Assembly (NCBI GenBank): GCA_013391385.1
Contig: JACBFI010000008.1
Coordinates: forward strand, 1-64,000
Direction of reading: 5' to 3'
Source: Sediminibacterium sp. Gen4
GTDB taxonomy: Bacteria; Bacteroidota; Bacteroidia; Chitinophagales; Chitinophagaceae
DNA length: 64,000 bases
Below are positions 26,892 to 36,039 of this stretch, piece by piece. The translations under genes were made by a program, and so were the position numbers. Numbering within the stretch: position 1 is the first letter of the stretch; the number at the start of each line of letters is the position of its first letter. The notes below the pieces were generated by a model. That model had not been told where the DNA came from. It ran no database searches and saw only the letters and a list, made by a program, of their open reading frames with translations.

Positions 26892-27902
26892 CTAATAATC
26901 CATCCCCACCGCCGTCCTCACCAAGCTGAGCGTTTTACTGGCACTGTCTCGGGCTTTGTCTGCGCCTTGTTGGATGATTTTTTTTAGTAAGCCTTGGTTT
27001 TTTTGAATATCGGCAGCTTGGGTTCTGATCGGCTGGATAAAACGGATCATATCTTCTGCCAGTTGTTTTTTCATATCCCCATAACGAATGATACAGTTTC
27101 CGGCACTACTGTTATTGAAATCGTCTTCGAATTTTTGAACAGTATCCGGAGTACTTACCAGCTTCATGAGGGTAAAAAGATTTTCGATATAATCGGGTTT
27201 CACTGCGTTAGGCTCGGCCGGACCTTGATCGGTCTTTGCTTTCATGATTTTTTTGCGAATGCTCTCGTCTTCATCAGCCAGGTATAAGGTGTTCATTTGG
27301 TTTTCACTCTTACTCATTTTTCCTACACCATCGAGACTTAAAATTTTCACCAATTCTCCGCCGTAGTTAAATGCATATGGTAATGGGAGCACTTCACCAT
27401 ACCTGTGATTAAAACGTTCCGCATAGTTGCGAGCCATTTCAAGGTGTTGTTCCTGATCTTTTCCGACCGGCACTTTCACAGCGCGATGAATCAGGATATC
27501 CGCAGCTTGTAATACCGGATACGTCAATAAACCTGCATTGACATTATCGGGTTGTAGTCTGACTTTCTCTTTGAATGTGACTGTTTTTTCCAACTCGCCT
27601 TTATAAGCCATCATGTTCAAATAGAGATACAGTTCAGCTATTTCAGGAACATCACTTTGAATGTACAAAGCAACTTTTTCAGGATCGAGTCCACAAGCAA
27701 TGTTTTCTGCGATCACACGATGTACACTATTCTTCAATTCTTTTGTATCGGGATGTGTGGTCAGACTATGCCAGTTTGCAACAAAAAAATAACAATTGTA
27801 TTCGTCCTGCATGCGCACATAGTTGCGCATCGCTCCAAAATAGTTTCCTAAATGCAGAAATCCGGTTGGACGGATACCGCTTAAAACAACCTCTTTATTC
27901 AT
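26892..27902 (-). CDS. trpS: Tryptophanyl-tRNA synthetase
   Basis: The 336-residue class I synthetase that charges tRNA-Trp. The HIGH-like motif is GIRPTGFLHLGNYFGAM near the N-terminus, and the KMSKS loop is GVGKMSKSENQMNTLY. The frame is open to 27986, but that extension crosses a class D repeat and the ATG at 27902 gives the normal MNKEVVLSGIRPTG N-terminus. A TATCTTCG box lies exactly 4 bases upstream. Confidence 0.95.
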   Translation of the reverse strand: MNKEVVLSGIRPTGFLHLGNYFGAMRNYVRMQDEYNCYFFVANWHSLTTHPDTKELKNSVHRVIAENIACGLDPEKVALYIQSDVPEIAELYLYLNMMAYKGELEKTVTFKEKVRLQPDNVNAGLLTYPVLQAADILIHRAVKVPVGKDQEQHLEMARNYAERFNHRYGEVLPLPYAFNYGGELVKILSLDGVGKMSKSENQMNTLYLADEDESIRKKIMKAKTDQGPAEPNAVKPDYIENLFTLMKLVSTPDTVQKFEDDFNNSSAGNCIIRYGDMKKQLAEDMIRFIQPIRTQAADIQKNQGLLKKIIQQGADKARDSASKTLSLVRTAVGMDY

Positions 27903-27906
27903 GGGG

Positions 27907-27914
27907 CGAAGATA
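27907..27914 (-). promoter_or_regulatory. TATCTTCG box 4 bases from the trpS ATG
   Basis: Read on the minus strand, TATCTTCG-CCCC-ATG. It is one base from TAnnTTTG, with the same spacing as at 11305 and 17494, and fits a leaderless start. Confidence 0.45.
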
Positions 27915-27920
27915 AGGAAG

Positions 27921-28022
27921 AGAAGCTACAAGCTGCACGCTGCACGCTTCAAGCTTTTTTAGTGGGTTGGACTCGAATAAGCTCATCTGAAGCGTGCAGC
28001 TTATAGCGTGAAGCTTGTGGCT
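27921..28022. repeat. Word-repeat hairpin element, class D (GCTGCACGC)
   Basis: The left side reiterates GCTACAAGCTGCACGCTGCACGC words and the right side carries GAAGCGTGCAGC and AGCTTGTGGC. GCTGCACGCTTC (27939-27950) pairs exactly with GAAGCGTGCAGC (27989-28000). It fills the divergent gap between trpS and recG, which is unusual since most elements follow genes. In 28023-28123 I see no further feature. Confidence 0.7.
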
Positions 28023-28123
28023 TAAATCCTACTGCTTTCCCAAGAATGAATTTTCTATATGCCTCCCAGAAAGGATATTTGTAAGGCGAGATAAAGCAAG
28101 TTTGGTAAGCTTTTAGGTTCTGA

Positions 28124-28147
28124 AAATCAAGAAATCAAAAAATCAAA
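28124..28147. repeat. Tandem octamer AAATCAA(G/A)
   Basis: Three contiguous 8-base units: AAATCAAG, AAATCAAA, AAATCAAA. It lies directly upstream of, and in frame with, the recG N-terminal coding sequence, immediately after a TGA at 28121-28123. The word resembles the AGAAATCAG words of class B elements. Confidence 0.7.
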
Positions 28148-28201
28148 GATCCCTCAACGATATTATCCTCACCCATCGAATACCTCAAAGGCGTTGGTCC
28201 G

Positions 28202-30253
28202 TTGAGGGGTGACCTATTGAAAAAAGAGTTGCAGATTTTTACGTTTGATGATCTTTTGCATCATTTTCCGCATCGGCATATTGATAAGACGAAAGTGAGT
28301 AAGATCAATATGATCAACTATCAAACCGACTTCATTCAAGTAACAGGTATTCTGCAGCAGTTTGAGATAATTGGAGAGAAAAGAGCCAAGAGATTGGTTG
28401 CTTATCTGAGGGATGATACCGGTGCATTGGAATTAACTTGGTTCCAGGGCATTAGCTGGGTGCAGAAAAATCTGGTGCCCGGACAAAAATACCTGGTATT
28501 TGGTCGCACCGGTTTTTTTAATGGGAGACCCCAAATGGTACATCCGGAAATAGAGCCTTTTGTGTTAGCTAAAGCGGATGGGAAAGATTATCTGGAACCG
28601 GTATATCCTGCAACCGAGAAACTCAAGGCAAGGGGTTTGAATGGCAGGCAATTGGCTAAGTTGACTTTTCAGCTTTTCTCACAAATCAAACCCACGGATA
28701 TCCCTGAAAATATTCCCGAAGACATTTTCAAAAAGCTGAAACTCATGAATCGGTATGAGGCTTTTTCGAACCTGCATTTTCCTGTATCACAAGAAGCCTA
28801 TCAATTGGCTTTGCGACGACTAAAATTTGAAGAGTTTTTTATCGCTCAAATTCGGTTGAATCTGGTTCGCTTGCAAAGACATCATAGCAGTAGAGGCGTT
28901 GTTTTTGAAAAAGTAGGGGAGTTATTCAACGACTTTTATAATCATCACCTGCCGTTTGAACTAACAGGCGCACAAAAACGAGTGATTCGGGAAATTAGAA
29001 CCGATACGGGTAGGGGTCATCAAATGAATCGATTATTACAGGGGGATGTAGGCAGCGGTAAAACCATTGTAGCGCTCCTTAGTATGTTATTGGCAGCCGA
29101 TAACGGCTACCAAAGTTGTATGATGGCACCCACAGAGATATTGGCACAACAACATTACAATGGATTAAAGGAGTTACTAAAGAATATGCCTGTTGAAATT
29201 GCATTATTAACGGGCAGTATAAAGGGAAAAGAACGAAAGCGAATACTAAGTGGATTATTGGATGATACGATTCATTTTGTGGTGGGTACCCATGCTGTGA
29301 TTGAAGATGTAGTTCAGTTTAAAAATCTCGGGTTGGTCATAGTAGATGAACAACACCGTTTTGGAGTAGCACAAAGGGCCAGATTATGGGAGAAAGCAAC
29401 CGTACCGCCGCATGTATTGGTGATGACAGCCACACCCATTCCCAGAACATTGGCCATGACGGCATATGGTGATCTGGATTATAGTGTGATGGATGAATTA
29501 CCACCAGGCAGACAACCCATCACAACCGTTCATCGTAATGAGATGGCGAGGGCCAGTGTGATGGAGTTTGTGCGAACAGAAATCAATAAAGGCAGGCAAG
29601 CCTACTTTATATATCCGTTGATTGAAGAGAGTGAAAAGTTGAGTTATGAAGACCTGAAGCAAGGATATGAACAGGTAAAAAGTTTTTTTCCGGAACCGGC
29701 TTATCGCATCAGTATGGTGCATGGAAGACAGTCTGCAGAAGAAAAAGAGACCAATATGCAGCGCTTTGTTCAACATGACACACATATTATGGTAAGCACA
29801 ACGGTGATTGAAGTGGGGGTGAATGTACCCAATGCCACAGTAATGGTGATCGAAAGCGCTGAAAAGTTTGGTTTATCGCAATTGCATCAGCTTCGGGGAA
29901 GGGTAGGAAGAGGTAGCGAAAAAAGTTTTTGCATTTTATTAACGGGGTCTAAAGTAAGCAAAGATGCCAAAGAACGGATCAATACCATGTGCGCTACCAA
30001 CGATGGTTTCAAGATTGCCGAGAAAGACTTGGAACTACGAGGTCCGGGTGATATTGAAGGTACCAGACAAAGTGGGGAACTGAACTTTAAAGTTGCCAGC
30101 ATTGTTAATGATAAGGATCTTCTGGAACTTGCCAAAACAACTGCTGAGCAATGCTGTGAAGAAGACCCAACGCTGGATATGGCAAAGAATTTGCTATTAA
30201 AAAATTACCTAAGGTCACAGAAAGGTAAAAATGCTTGGAGTCGTATATCCTGA
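28202..30253 (+). CDS. recG: ATP-dependent DNA helicase RecG (start uncertain)
   Basis: The branch-migrating helicase that remodels stalled replication forks. Wedge and OB domains occupy the first third, then helicase motifs follow, including GDVGSGKTIVALL, DEQHRFG and MTATPIPRTLAM. From the TTG at 28202 it has 683 residues, slightly short. The frame upstream encodes a typical RecG N-terminus (ILSSPIEYLKGVGP, 28160-28201), yet between the TGA at 28121 and 28202 there is no ATG, GTG or TTG. Either a rare codon (ATC 28142, ATA 28160) is used, or the TTG inside the conserved motif is, or the gene has lost its start. The octamer repeat sits there. It overlaps the next gene by 23 bases. Confidence 0.88.
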   Translation: MRGDLLKKELQIFTFDDLLHHFPHRHIDKTKVSKINMINYQTDFIQVTGILQQFEIIGEKRAKRLVAYLRDDTGALELTWFQGISWVQKNLVPGQKYLVFGRTGFFNGRPQMVHPEIEPFVLAKADGKDYLEPVYPATEKLKARGLNGRQLAKLTFQLFSQIKPTDIPENIPEDIFKKLKLMNRYEAFSNLHFPVSQEAYQLALRRLKFEEFFIAQIRLNLVRLQRHHSSRGVVFEKVGELFNDFYNHHLPFELTGAQKRVIREIRTDTGRGHQMNRLLQGDVGSGKTIVALLSMLLAADNGYQSCMMAPTEILAQQHYNGLKELLKNMPVEIALLTGSIKGKERKRILSGLLDDTIHFVVGTHAVIEDVVQFKNLGLVIVDEQHRFGVAQRARLWEKATVPPHVLVMTATPIPRTLAMTAYGDLDYSVMDELPPGRQPITTVHRNEMARASVMEFVRTEINKGRQAYFIYPLIEESEKLSYEDLKQGYEQVKSFFPEPAYRISMVHGRQSAEEKETNMQRFVQHDTHIMVSTTVIEVGVNVPNATVMVIESAEKFGLSQLHQLRGRVGRGSEKSFCILLTGSKVSKDAKERINTMCATNDGFKIAEKDLELRGPGDIEGTRQSGELNFKVASIVNDKDLLELAKTTAEQCCEEDPTLDMAKNLLLKNYLRSQKGKNAWSRIS

Positions 30254-33200
30254 GAACAACTTTAACAAGGATCGGAACGTATATTATAGTAACTTATTAA
30301 AAATTTTAAGCTTGGCAGCACTGAAGAAGATAGCAGGATTGTTTTTGATACTCATGACGGGTTTCCAGGTTATGGCGCAGAATTATCTGGAATTTGTAGA
30401 GAATAAAGGACAGTGGGACAAAAAAATTCTCTTTCTTGCCAATACAGGTGTTGGTTCTATCGCTTTGCAATCGGATGGATATCGTGTGTTGTTGCACAAT
30501 GAAAATGATCTTAAAAAAATCAATCCACACCCACATCCGGGAAATCATCAACATACAACCGATGCTGTAAAACAAACCACTGCATTAGATCCTTCTCGTG
30601 GTGGCGAGGGTGGAACCGGTACAGACGGTAATTTTGTACTTCGATCACATGCTTATCAAGTTCGTTTTTTAAATGCCAATCCCAATCCACAGATTGTTCC
30701 TGATAAGGCTTTGCCGACTTACAATAATTATTTTTTAGGAAATGATTCAACGAAATGGGCAACAAATGTCAAGATATATCAAGGGGTTACACTCAAAAAT
30801 GTATATCCGAATATTGATATCAGGTATTATACCACATTGGGTAAATTAAAGTATGATGTAATTGTTCATCCCGGTGGTGATATTAACAATGTAGCACTCT
30901 ATTTCGATGGGGTGGATGGATTGAAAATTAAAGAAGGTAAGCTCAGCATTAAGACTTCTGTTATTGAAGTACAAGAGGAATCACCTTATACCTACCAATT
31001 ATTGCGCAATACTAAAAATGAAATTCCATGTAGTTATGAAGTACGTGGAAATATTGTAAGATTCAAACTGAATGGTGCTTATAATAAAGATGCGATGCTG
31101 GTTGTAGATCCATCAATTGTTTTCTATGGGTATACAGGTAGTACTGCTGATAACTGGGGTTTTACTGCAACCTATGATGGACAGGGAAATTTTTATGGGG
31201 GTGGAATTGTATTTAGAAATGGACAGTTTCCTACGAACAATGGAGCTTTTCAAACCAGTTTTCAGGGAGGTATTACAGAAGGTCAACTTTCAGGGACTGA
31301 TATTGCTATTATAAAATTTGATCCTTCAGGGGTCAATCGTATTTATGCAACTTATCTAGGAGGTTCCGGTAATGAACAACCACATAGTTTAGTAGCGGAT
31401 GGAGCAGGTAATTTATTTATTGGAGGAAGAACATCATCAGGTTCAAGTTATCCTGTACGCGGGGTAGGTTTGTATGGTACCGGTGGTGGGGTGTATGATA
31501 TCATTATATCAAAATTAAGTGCCAATGGTGCAACACTCTTAAGTTCGGTAAGAATTGGTGGATCTGGTAATGATGGTGTCAATATACAGGCAAATTATGC
31601 CGGGGAATTAACACCTATTAGTATCAGGAGAAATTATGGTGATGATGCAAGAAGTGAAATTATTTTAGATCGAGGAGGTAATCCAATCCTAGCTTCAGCA
31701 ACCCAGTCTAGCAATTTCCCGGTTACAACCGGTGTATTCCAATCACAACCTGCGCAAGCCGTAGGGAATCGTTATCAGGATGGAGTGGTCATAAAACTGA
31801 CGCCCGATTTAAATACCATGTTGTTCAGTTCTTATTTAGGAGGTGATGGAGATGATGCTGCTTTTGTACTTGCAACCCATCCACAGAATGGTAATATATA
31901 CGTCGCAGGAGCTACTGCTAGTACTAATTTTCCGGGCAACAAAACAGGTGTTCGATTCCCTACCAGTCAGGGTAATATCGATGGCTATGTTGCGATCATT
32001 AGTCCGGATGGCTCGCAATTAATCCGAAGTAGTTATTTTGGAACTACGGGGCTTGATTTAATCTATGGTGTTCAGTTTGATCGTAATGGATTCCCTTACA
32101 TTATGGGCACTACCACAGTTGCATGGCCTGTCATCAATGCACCTGTAAATGCCAATGGAAGTCAAACAACCGGAAAACAGTTCATTGCCAAACTTCAACC
32201 GGATTTATCCAATTTTATTTATTCAACAAATTTTGGAACCAATAGTGCCAACATACCGAATATATCACCAACTGCCTTCTTAGTGGATAGATGTGAGAAT
32301 GTATATGTATCAGGCTGGGGAGGGGATTTAGGATATCCAAGTGCCGGTACACGTGGATTGATCGTTACTCCTGATGCTATTAAAACGGATTCAGATGGGG
32401 CGGATCTTTATTTTTATGTGATTGAAAGAGATGCTCAACGTATCTTATTTGGTTCCTTTTTTGGTGCTACAACAGGAACAGGCGGTATCCCAACACCGGA
32501 TCATGTTGATGGTGGCACGAGTAGATTTGATGCGAATGGTACCATCTATCAATCTATTTGTTCTTGTAAAGGAACTGGTGATGGTTCAACTCCGCCCGGT
32601 TATTTGAGGGGTACAGCCGGTGTTTGGTCACCTACCAATGCAACGAATACAGCATCCGCAGGAACCTGTAACCTCATGGCCATCAAAATTGCTTTCAATC
32701 TTGCCGGTGTGGGTGCTGGTCTGAGTGCATCTATCAATGGGGTAAGAGATACTGCCGGCTGTGTGCCAATGACCGTTCAGTTTACAGATACATTGGCACA
32801 GGGTCGTGCTTACTATTGGAATTTTAATGATGGCTCACCTGAAGTAAGAACTACTACACCTACTATTTCTCATACTTTTAATACGATTGGTGTGTATCGT
32901 GTTCGATTGGTTTCGGTGGATTCTACTACCTGTAACCAAACGGATACCGCTTATATTACTTTGCGCGTAAGAGGTGATGAAGCTACTTTAGGTTTTACAT
33001 CCACCAAATTACCTCCATGTGAATCTTTAGCATTTGAATTCAATAATACGTCTATCGCACCTGCCGGTAAGCCATTCACCAATCAAAGTTTCCGTTGGGA
33101 TTTTGGAGATGGTAATACCAGAATAGCAGGGCCCGGACTGGTTACACATACCTATGCGGCAGGTGGTACTTATGATGTAAAACTTGTGTTGATCGATACC

Positions 33201-34022
33201 AATTATTGTAATCATCCTGATAGTGTAGTACAGCAAATCAGAATTGCACCCAATGTAGATGCTCGTTTTGTTACACCGGCTGTGGGTTGTGCGCCTTATA
33301 ATGCGGTGTTTAATAATACTTCCTTAGCCGGACAACAATTCCAGTGGGATTTTGGTGATGGTAGTACTTCTAATGCTACCAATCCAACTCATTTATATCC
33401 CAATCCCGGTACCTATACGGTTCGTTTGATTGCTATCGATAATGCCACCTGTAATATTCGAGATACGGCATTTCAAACCATAACAGTAAGTGGAAGTCCA
33501 ACTGCAGCATTTACCTATTCTCCCAATCCAACAGAACCGAATACAGCAGTTAGTTTTACCAATAATTCGATTGGAGCCACATCTTTCAAATGGTTGTTCG
33601 GCGATGGAGATAGCACGGTGGGAAATAATATTGACGCTCCGGTTCGGCATTTGTACAACCAAACCGGAACCTTTAATGTCTGTTTGATTGCTTTCAATGC
33701 TGCCGGTTGTAGCGATACTACTTGCCAGTCTATTAGTGTCGTCATTAATGTTGCAGCCAATGTTCCTAATGCATTCTCACCCAATGGAGATGGAAACAAT
33801 GATCGAATATTTGTACGCGGATTTGGTATTGCAAAAATGACCTGGCGTATTTATAATAGATGGGGTACACAAGTATACGTAAGTAACAACCCGGCTGAAG
33901 GTTGGGATGGAACGTATAAAGGCAAATTACAACCACAGGAAGTGTATCACTATACGTTGCAGATTGAATTTACCAATGGTGATAAGCTTTCCAAAAAAGG
34001 AGATATTACTTTACTTAGATAA
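30231..34022 (+). CDS. Large PKD-domain surface protein with T9SS type B sorting domain
   Basis: This 1263-residue secreted protein has an N-terminal hydrophobic signal (ending VMAQN, near residue 50). A beta-rich N-terminal domain comes next, then SBBP-type repeats (DGVVIKLTPDLNT, YLGGDGDDAAFV, about 270-800) and four PKD domains with WDFGDG-like motifs (FNDGSPE, WDFGDGNT, WDFGDGST, LFGDGDST). The final ~85 residues are a gliding-motility-associated/CHU_C sorting domain (VPNAFSPNGDGNNDRIFV, RIYNRWGTQVY). It should leave the cell by type IX secretion and attach to the surface as an adhesin. The ATG at 30231 gives a long signal; a start further in is possible. The PorP/SprF partner gene follows. 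Confidence 0.82.
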   Translation: MLGVVYPENNFNKDRNVYYSNLLKILSLAALKKIAGLFLILMTGFQVMAQNYLEFVENKGQWDKKILFLANTGVGSIALQSDGYRVLLHNENDLKKINPHPHPGNHQHTTDAVKQTTALDPSRGGEGGTGTDGNFVLRSHAYQVRFLNANPNPQIVPDKALPTYNNYFLGNDSTKWATNVKIYQGVTLKNVYPNIDIRYYTTLGKLKYDVIVHPGGDINNVALYFDGVDGLKIKEGKLSIKTSVIEVQEESPYTYQLLRNTKNEIPCSYEVRGNIVRFKLNGAYNKDAMLVVDPSIVFYGYTGSTADNWGFTATYDGQGNFYGGGIVFRNGQFPTNNGAFQTSFQGGITEGQLSGTDIAIIKFDPSGVNRIYATYLGGSGNEQPHSLVADGAGNLFIGGRTSSGSSYPVRGVGLYGTGGGVYDIIISKLSANGATLLSSVRIGGSGNDGVNIQANYAGELTPISIRRNYGDDARSEIILDRGGNPILASATQSSNFPVTTGVFQSQPAQAVGNRYQDGVVIKLTPDLNTMLFSSYLGGDGDDAAFVLATHPQNGNIYVAGATASTNFPGNKTGVRFPTSQGNIDGYVAIISPDGSQLIRSSYFGTTGLDLIYGVQFDRNGFPYIMGTTTVAWPVINAPVNANGSQTTGKQFIAKLQPDLSNFIYSTNFGTNSANIPNISPTAFLVDRCENVYVSGWGGDLGYPSAGTRGLIVTPDAIKTDSDGADLYFYVIERDAQRILFGSFFGATTGTGGIPTPDHVDGGTSRFDANGTIYQSICSCKGTGDGSTPPGYLRGTAGVWSPTNATNTASAGTCNLMAIKIAFNLAGVGAGLSASINGVRDTAGCVPMTVQFTDTLAQGRAYYWNFNDGSPEVRTTTPTISHTFNTIGVYRVRLVSVDSTTCNQTDTAYITLRVRGDEATLGFTSTKLPPCESLAFEFNNTSIAPAGKPFTNQSFRWDFGDGNTRIAGPGLVTHTYAAGGTYDVKLVLIDTNYCNHPDSVVQQIRIAPNVDARFVTPAVGCAPYNAVFNNTSLAGQQFQWDFGDGSTSNATNPTHLYPNPGTYTVRLIAIDNATCNIRDTAFQTITVSGSPTAAFTYSPNPTEPNTAVSFTNNSIGATSFKWLFGDGDSTVGNNIDAPVRHLYNQTGTFNVCLIAFNAAGCSDTTCQSISVVINVAANVPNAFSPNGDGNNDRIFVRGFGIAKMTWRIYNRWGTQVYVSNNPAEGWDGTYKGKLQPQEVYHYTLQIEFTNGDKLSKKGDITLLR

Positions 34023-34030
34023 TAGTGTGT

Positions 34031-35053
34031 ATGCGTATTCGTGTCTGGATAATAATGATGGGTTTTGTATTTAGTTTGCTTACTGTGCATGTGAGTGGAC
34101 AGGGATTGAATTTTTCTCAATACTTCAATACGCCCATGTTGGTGAATCCGGCGAATACCGGATTTAATCCTGACTTTGATTATCGAATTGGGGGTAATTA
34201 TCGTAACCAATGGGCCAGCGTCGGTACTCCTTTTCGAACCATGAGTTTGTGGGGAGATACCAAATTATTTGGTAACCGTTTTGAGAATGGATGGATGGGA
34301 GTGGGGGCTGCTTTATACAGTGATAGAGCAGGTAGTGGTAATTTAGTAGCTACCAATGGCTATGCCAGTGTGGCTTATCATCAAATGTTGGGATACAATA
34401 GTTTGCTGAGTGGTGGATTTTCAGTAGGGTTCATCAATAAACGGATTGATATCAGTAAACTCAATTTCGATAACCAATGGAACGGACAATTTTTTGATAT
34501 TTCCATTCCTTCCAATGAGCCATTCTTGTTTAGTCAAACCACTTTTGTTGATCTTCAGGTAGGTATGAACTATGCCTATTTTGCTTCCGATAATTTTTAT
34601 TTCAATTTAGGGGTGAGCGCGCAACATGTGAATCGTCCACGTGAAAGTTTCTTATCACCTACAACTGTTGATGCCAGATTGAATCCACGCTATACCGGTT
34701 TTTTAAATGCCAGTATCAAGTTCGAAGATCTATGGATCGTGAACCCCAATATCTATGTCAGTAAAATGGGCAATGCATGGGAAACCGTATTGGGTTTTAA
34801 TGCCAATCGTAATCTGAGTGGCGATGGTGAACAACAAATGATTTTAGGCTTATATTATCGCCATAAAGACGCAGTAATTCCAATGGTAGGTTACCAGGTA
34901 AATGATACACGATTTACATTTAATTATGATGCCACAGTTTCTAATTTAGGCAACATCAATGGATACCGCGGTGCCTATGAAATCTCCATCATTAAAAGCG
35001 GCATCTTCTCCAATAGCAGTAATGCAGTGAAATGTCCGACGGTGAGATTTTAG
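34031..35053 (+). CDS. PorP/SprF family type IX secretion outer membrane protein
   Basis: A 340-residue outer-membrane protein with a signal peptide (about 1-25, ending VSGQG). The family start is LNFSQYFNTPMLVNPANTGF, then YRIGGNYRNQWASVGTPFRT and repeated strands to the end. PorP/SprF proteins help secrete or anchor substrates that carry type B sorting domains, and their genes usually follow such a substrate gene, as here. The ATG at 34031 is used instead of the GTG at 34025. A class A hairpin starts within the stop codon (TAG, 35051-35053). Confidence 0.9.
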   Translation: MRIRVWIIMMGFVFSLLTVHVSGQGLNFSQYFNTPMLVNPANTGFNPDFDYRIGGNYRNQWASVGTPFRTMSLWGDTKLFGNRFENGWMGVGAALYSDRAGSGNLVATNGYASVAYHQMLGYNSLLSGGFSVGFINKRIDISKLNFDNQWNGQFFDISIPSNEPFLFSQTTFVDLQVGMNYAYFASDNFYFNLGVSAQHVNRPRESFLSPTTVDARLNPRYTGFLNASIKFEDLWIVNPNIYVSKMGNAWETVLGFNANRNLSGDGEQQMILGLYYRHKDAVIPMVGYQVNDTRFTFNYDATVSNLGNINGYRGAYEISIIKSGIFSNSSNAVKCPTVRF

Positions 35054-35110
35054 GTGAAAAGTGAAAGGTGAAACGAAGATTATTCACCTTTCACTTTTCA
35101 CCTTTCACTT
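35052..35110. repeat. Word-repeat hairpin element, class A, perfect 21-bp stem
   Basis: Bases 35052-35072 (GTGAAAAGTGAAAGGTGAA words) pair exactly with 35083-35103 around a 10-base loop. It starts within the PorP/SprF stop and ends just before the stop of the convergent coiled-coil gene (35116), so it could end transcripts from both sides. Confidence 0.85.
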
Positions 35111-35115
35111 CTTCA

Positions 35116-35865
35116 TCAATCCTCATCTCTCTCAATCGAATAATCTTCTTTATCCAAATACTTACTATACTTTTTATTCACTTCAGCTGATTGTTCTTTT
35201 CCGTTAATAAAGAGCTTTTTGTTTTTGATCTGGATCTTGTACGATTTGTCTTTATCAATTAATCCGTCTTTGTCTAGTTCATCTACAAAAGCCTTCAGTT
35301 CGGCAATGTGTTTTTTGGCTTCGCGAATGCCTTCTTTGGCTTCAGCCATTCCTTTTTCTACTTCTTTTCTGATACCTTCAAAATCAATATTGTGTTTGAT
35401 TTTTTCACCCTTGAGCTCTTCTTTTACTTTTACCATTTCTTTTTCTACCTCTTTATGTATTTCTTTAAAATCGATTTCGCGTAAAGCAGCTTGTACCTCT
35501 CTCATCGCACTCTCTACTTCTTTTCTGATGCCTTCCACATCAATTTTTTTGATTTCTTCCATGGCCTTTTTCATTTCCTTTTCCATTTTGGTGAAATCAA
35601 TTTTGAGTTCACGGTCCAGTTCAAGTGTGGCTTTGTCGAGTTCCTTCAAAGCTTTGTCCAGATCTCCCACTTTGTATTCTCTGTCATGATCTCCATACAC
35701 TTTGAACTTCTTTTTGCTTTTGGTGGTGTCCTCATCTGTATAAGTGAAGGAAAAGGGTTTGGGAGGGTTTACAGATTCATCTGCAACTTTCCAGGCACTA
35801 AAGCCAATCACTGAAAGTGCCAATATTGCTGCTCCGATCCATTTGCTGTTGATAAACGTTTTCAT
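35116..35865 (-). CDS. Exported coiled-coil protein of unknown function
   Basis: A 249-residue product with one N-terminal hydrophobic segment (WIGAAILALSVIGFSAW), so it is anchored or secreted. The rest is extremely Lys/Glu-rich and largely coiled coil, with repeats around IRKEVESAMREVQAALREID, KEIHKEVEKEMVKVKEEL and IRKEVEKGMAEAKEGIREA. It ends with a small beta part (YKIQIKNKKLFINGKEQ). I do not recognise a named family. The repeated phrase (I/V)(E/D)(G/F)IRKEVE suggests internal duplication. The ORF upstream of 35865 is not a normal start. Palindromic half-sites lie just upstream. Confidence 0.6.
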   Translation of the reverse strand: MKTFINSKWIGAAILALSVIGFSAWKVADESVNPPKPFSFTYTDEDTTKSKKKFKVYGDHDREYKVGDLDKALKELDKATLELDRELKIDFTKMEKEMKKAMEEIKKIDVEGIRKEVESAMREVQAALREIDFKEIHKEVEKEMVKVKEELKGEKIKHNIDFEGIRKEVEKGMAEAKEGIREAKKHIAELKAFVDELDKDGLIDKDKSYKIQIKNKKLFINGKEQSAEVNKKYSKYLDKEDYSIERDED

Positions 35866-35883
35866 GCTGTTTGTTTTTATTAA

Positions 35884-35921
35884 ACGAATAATTTCGTAGT
35901 AAATATACGAGCATGTTCGTA
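35884..35921. promoter_or_regulatory. Operator-like TCGTA/TACGA half-sites
   Basis: TACGA-GCATGT-TCGTA (35906-35921) is a perfect 5-base-arm inverted repeat, and a further TTCGTA (35893-35898) forms a second pair with TACGA. They sit 19-56 bases upstream of the minus-strand coiled-coil gene, where a dimeric repressor could bind. No cognate regulator is in the window. Confidence 0.4.
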
Positions 35922-36039
35922 AATAAGAAATATTTCGTGGATATTGATGTTTTTTTAACAATTGCCTCCTGAGATAGGGGCAAGTTTTGAGATCAACTGC
36001 ACCATAAAGTTTTATATTGCAAACTTCAAATACCCACCG

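Noticed and set aside
27903-27986. N-terminal extension of trpS
   Set aside because: It runs through the class D repeat and the ATG at 27902 gives the normal synthetase start.
28202-28260. recG as a pseudogene
   Set aside because: The rest of the frame is intact with all helicase motifs, so only the start is in doubt.
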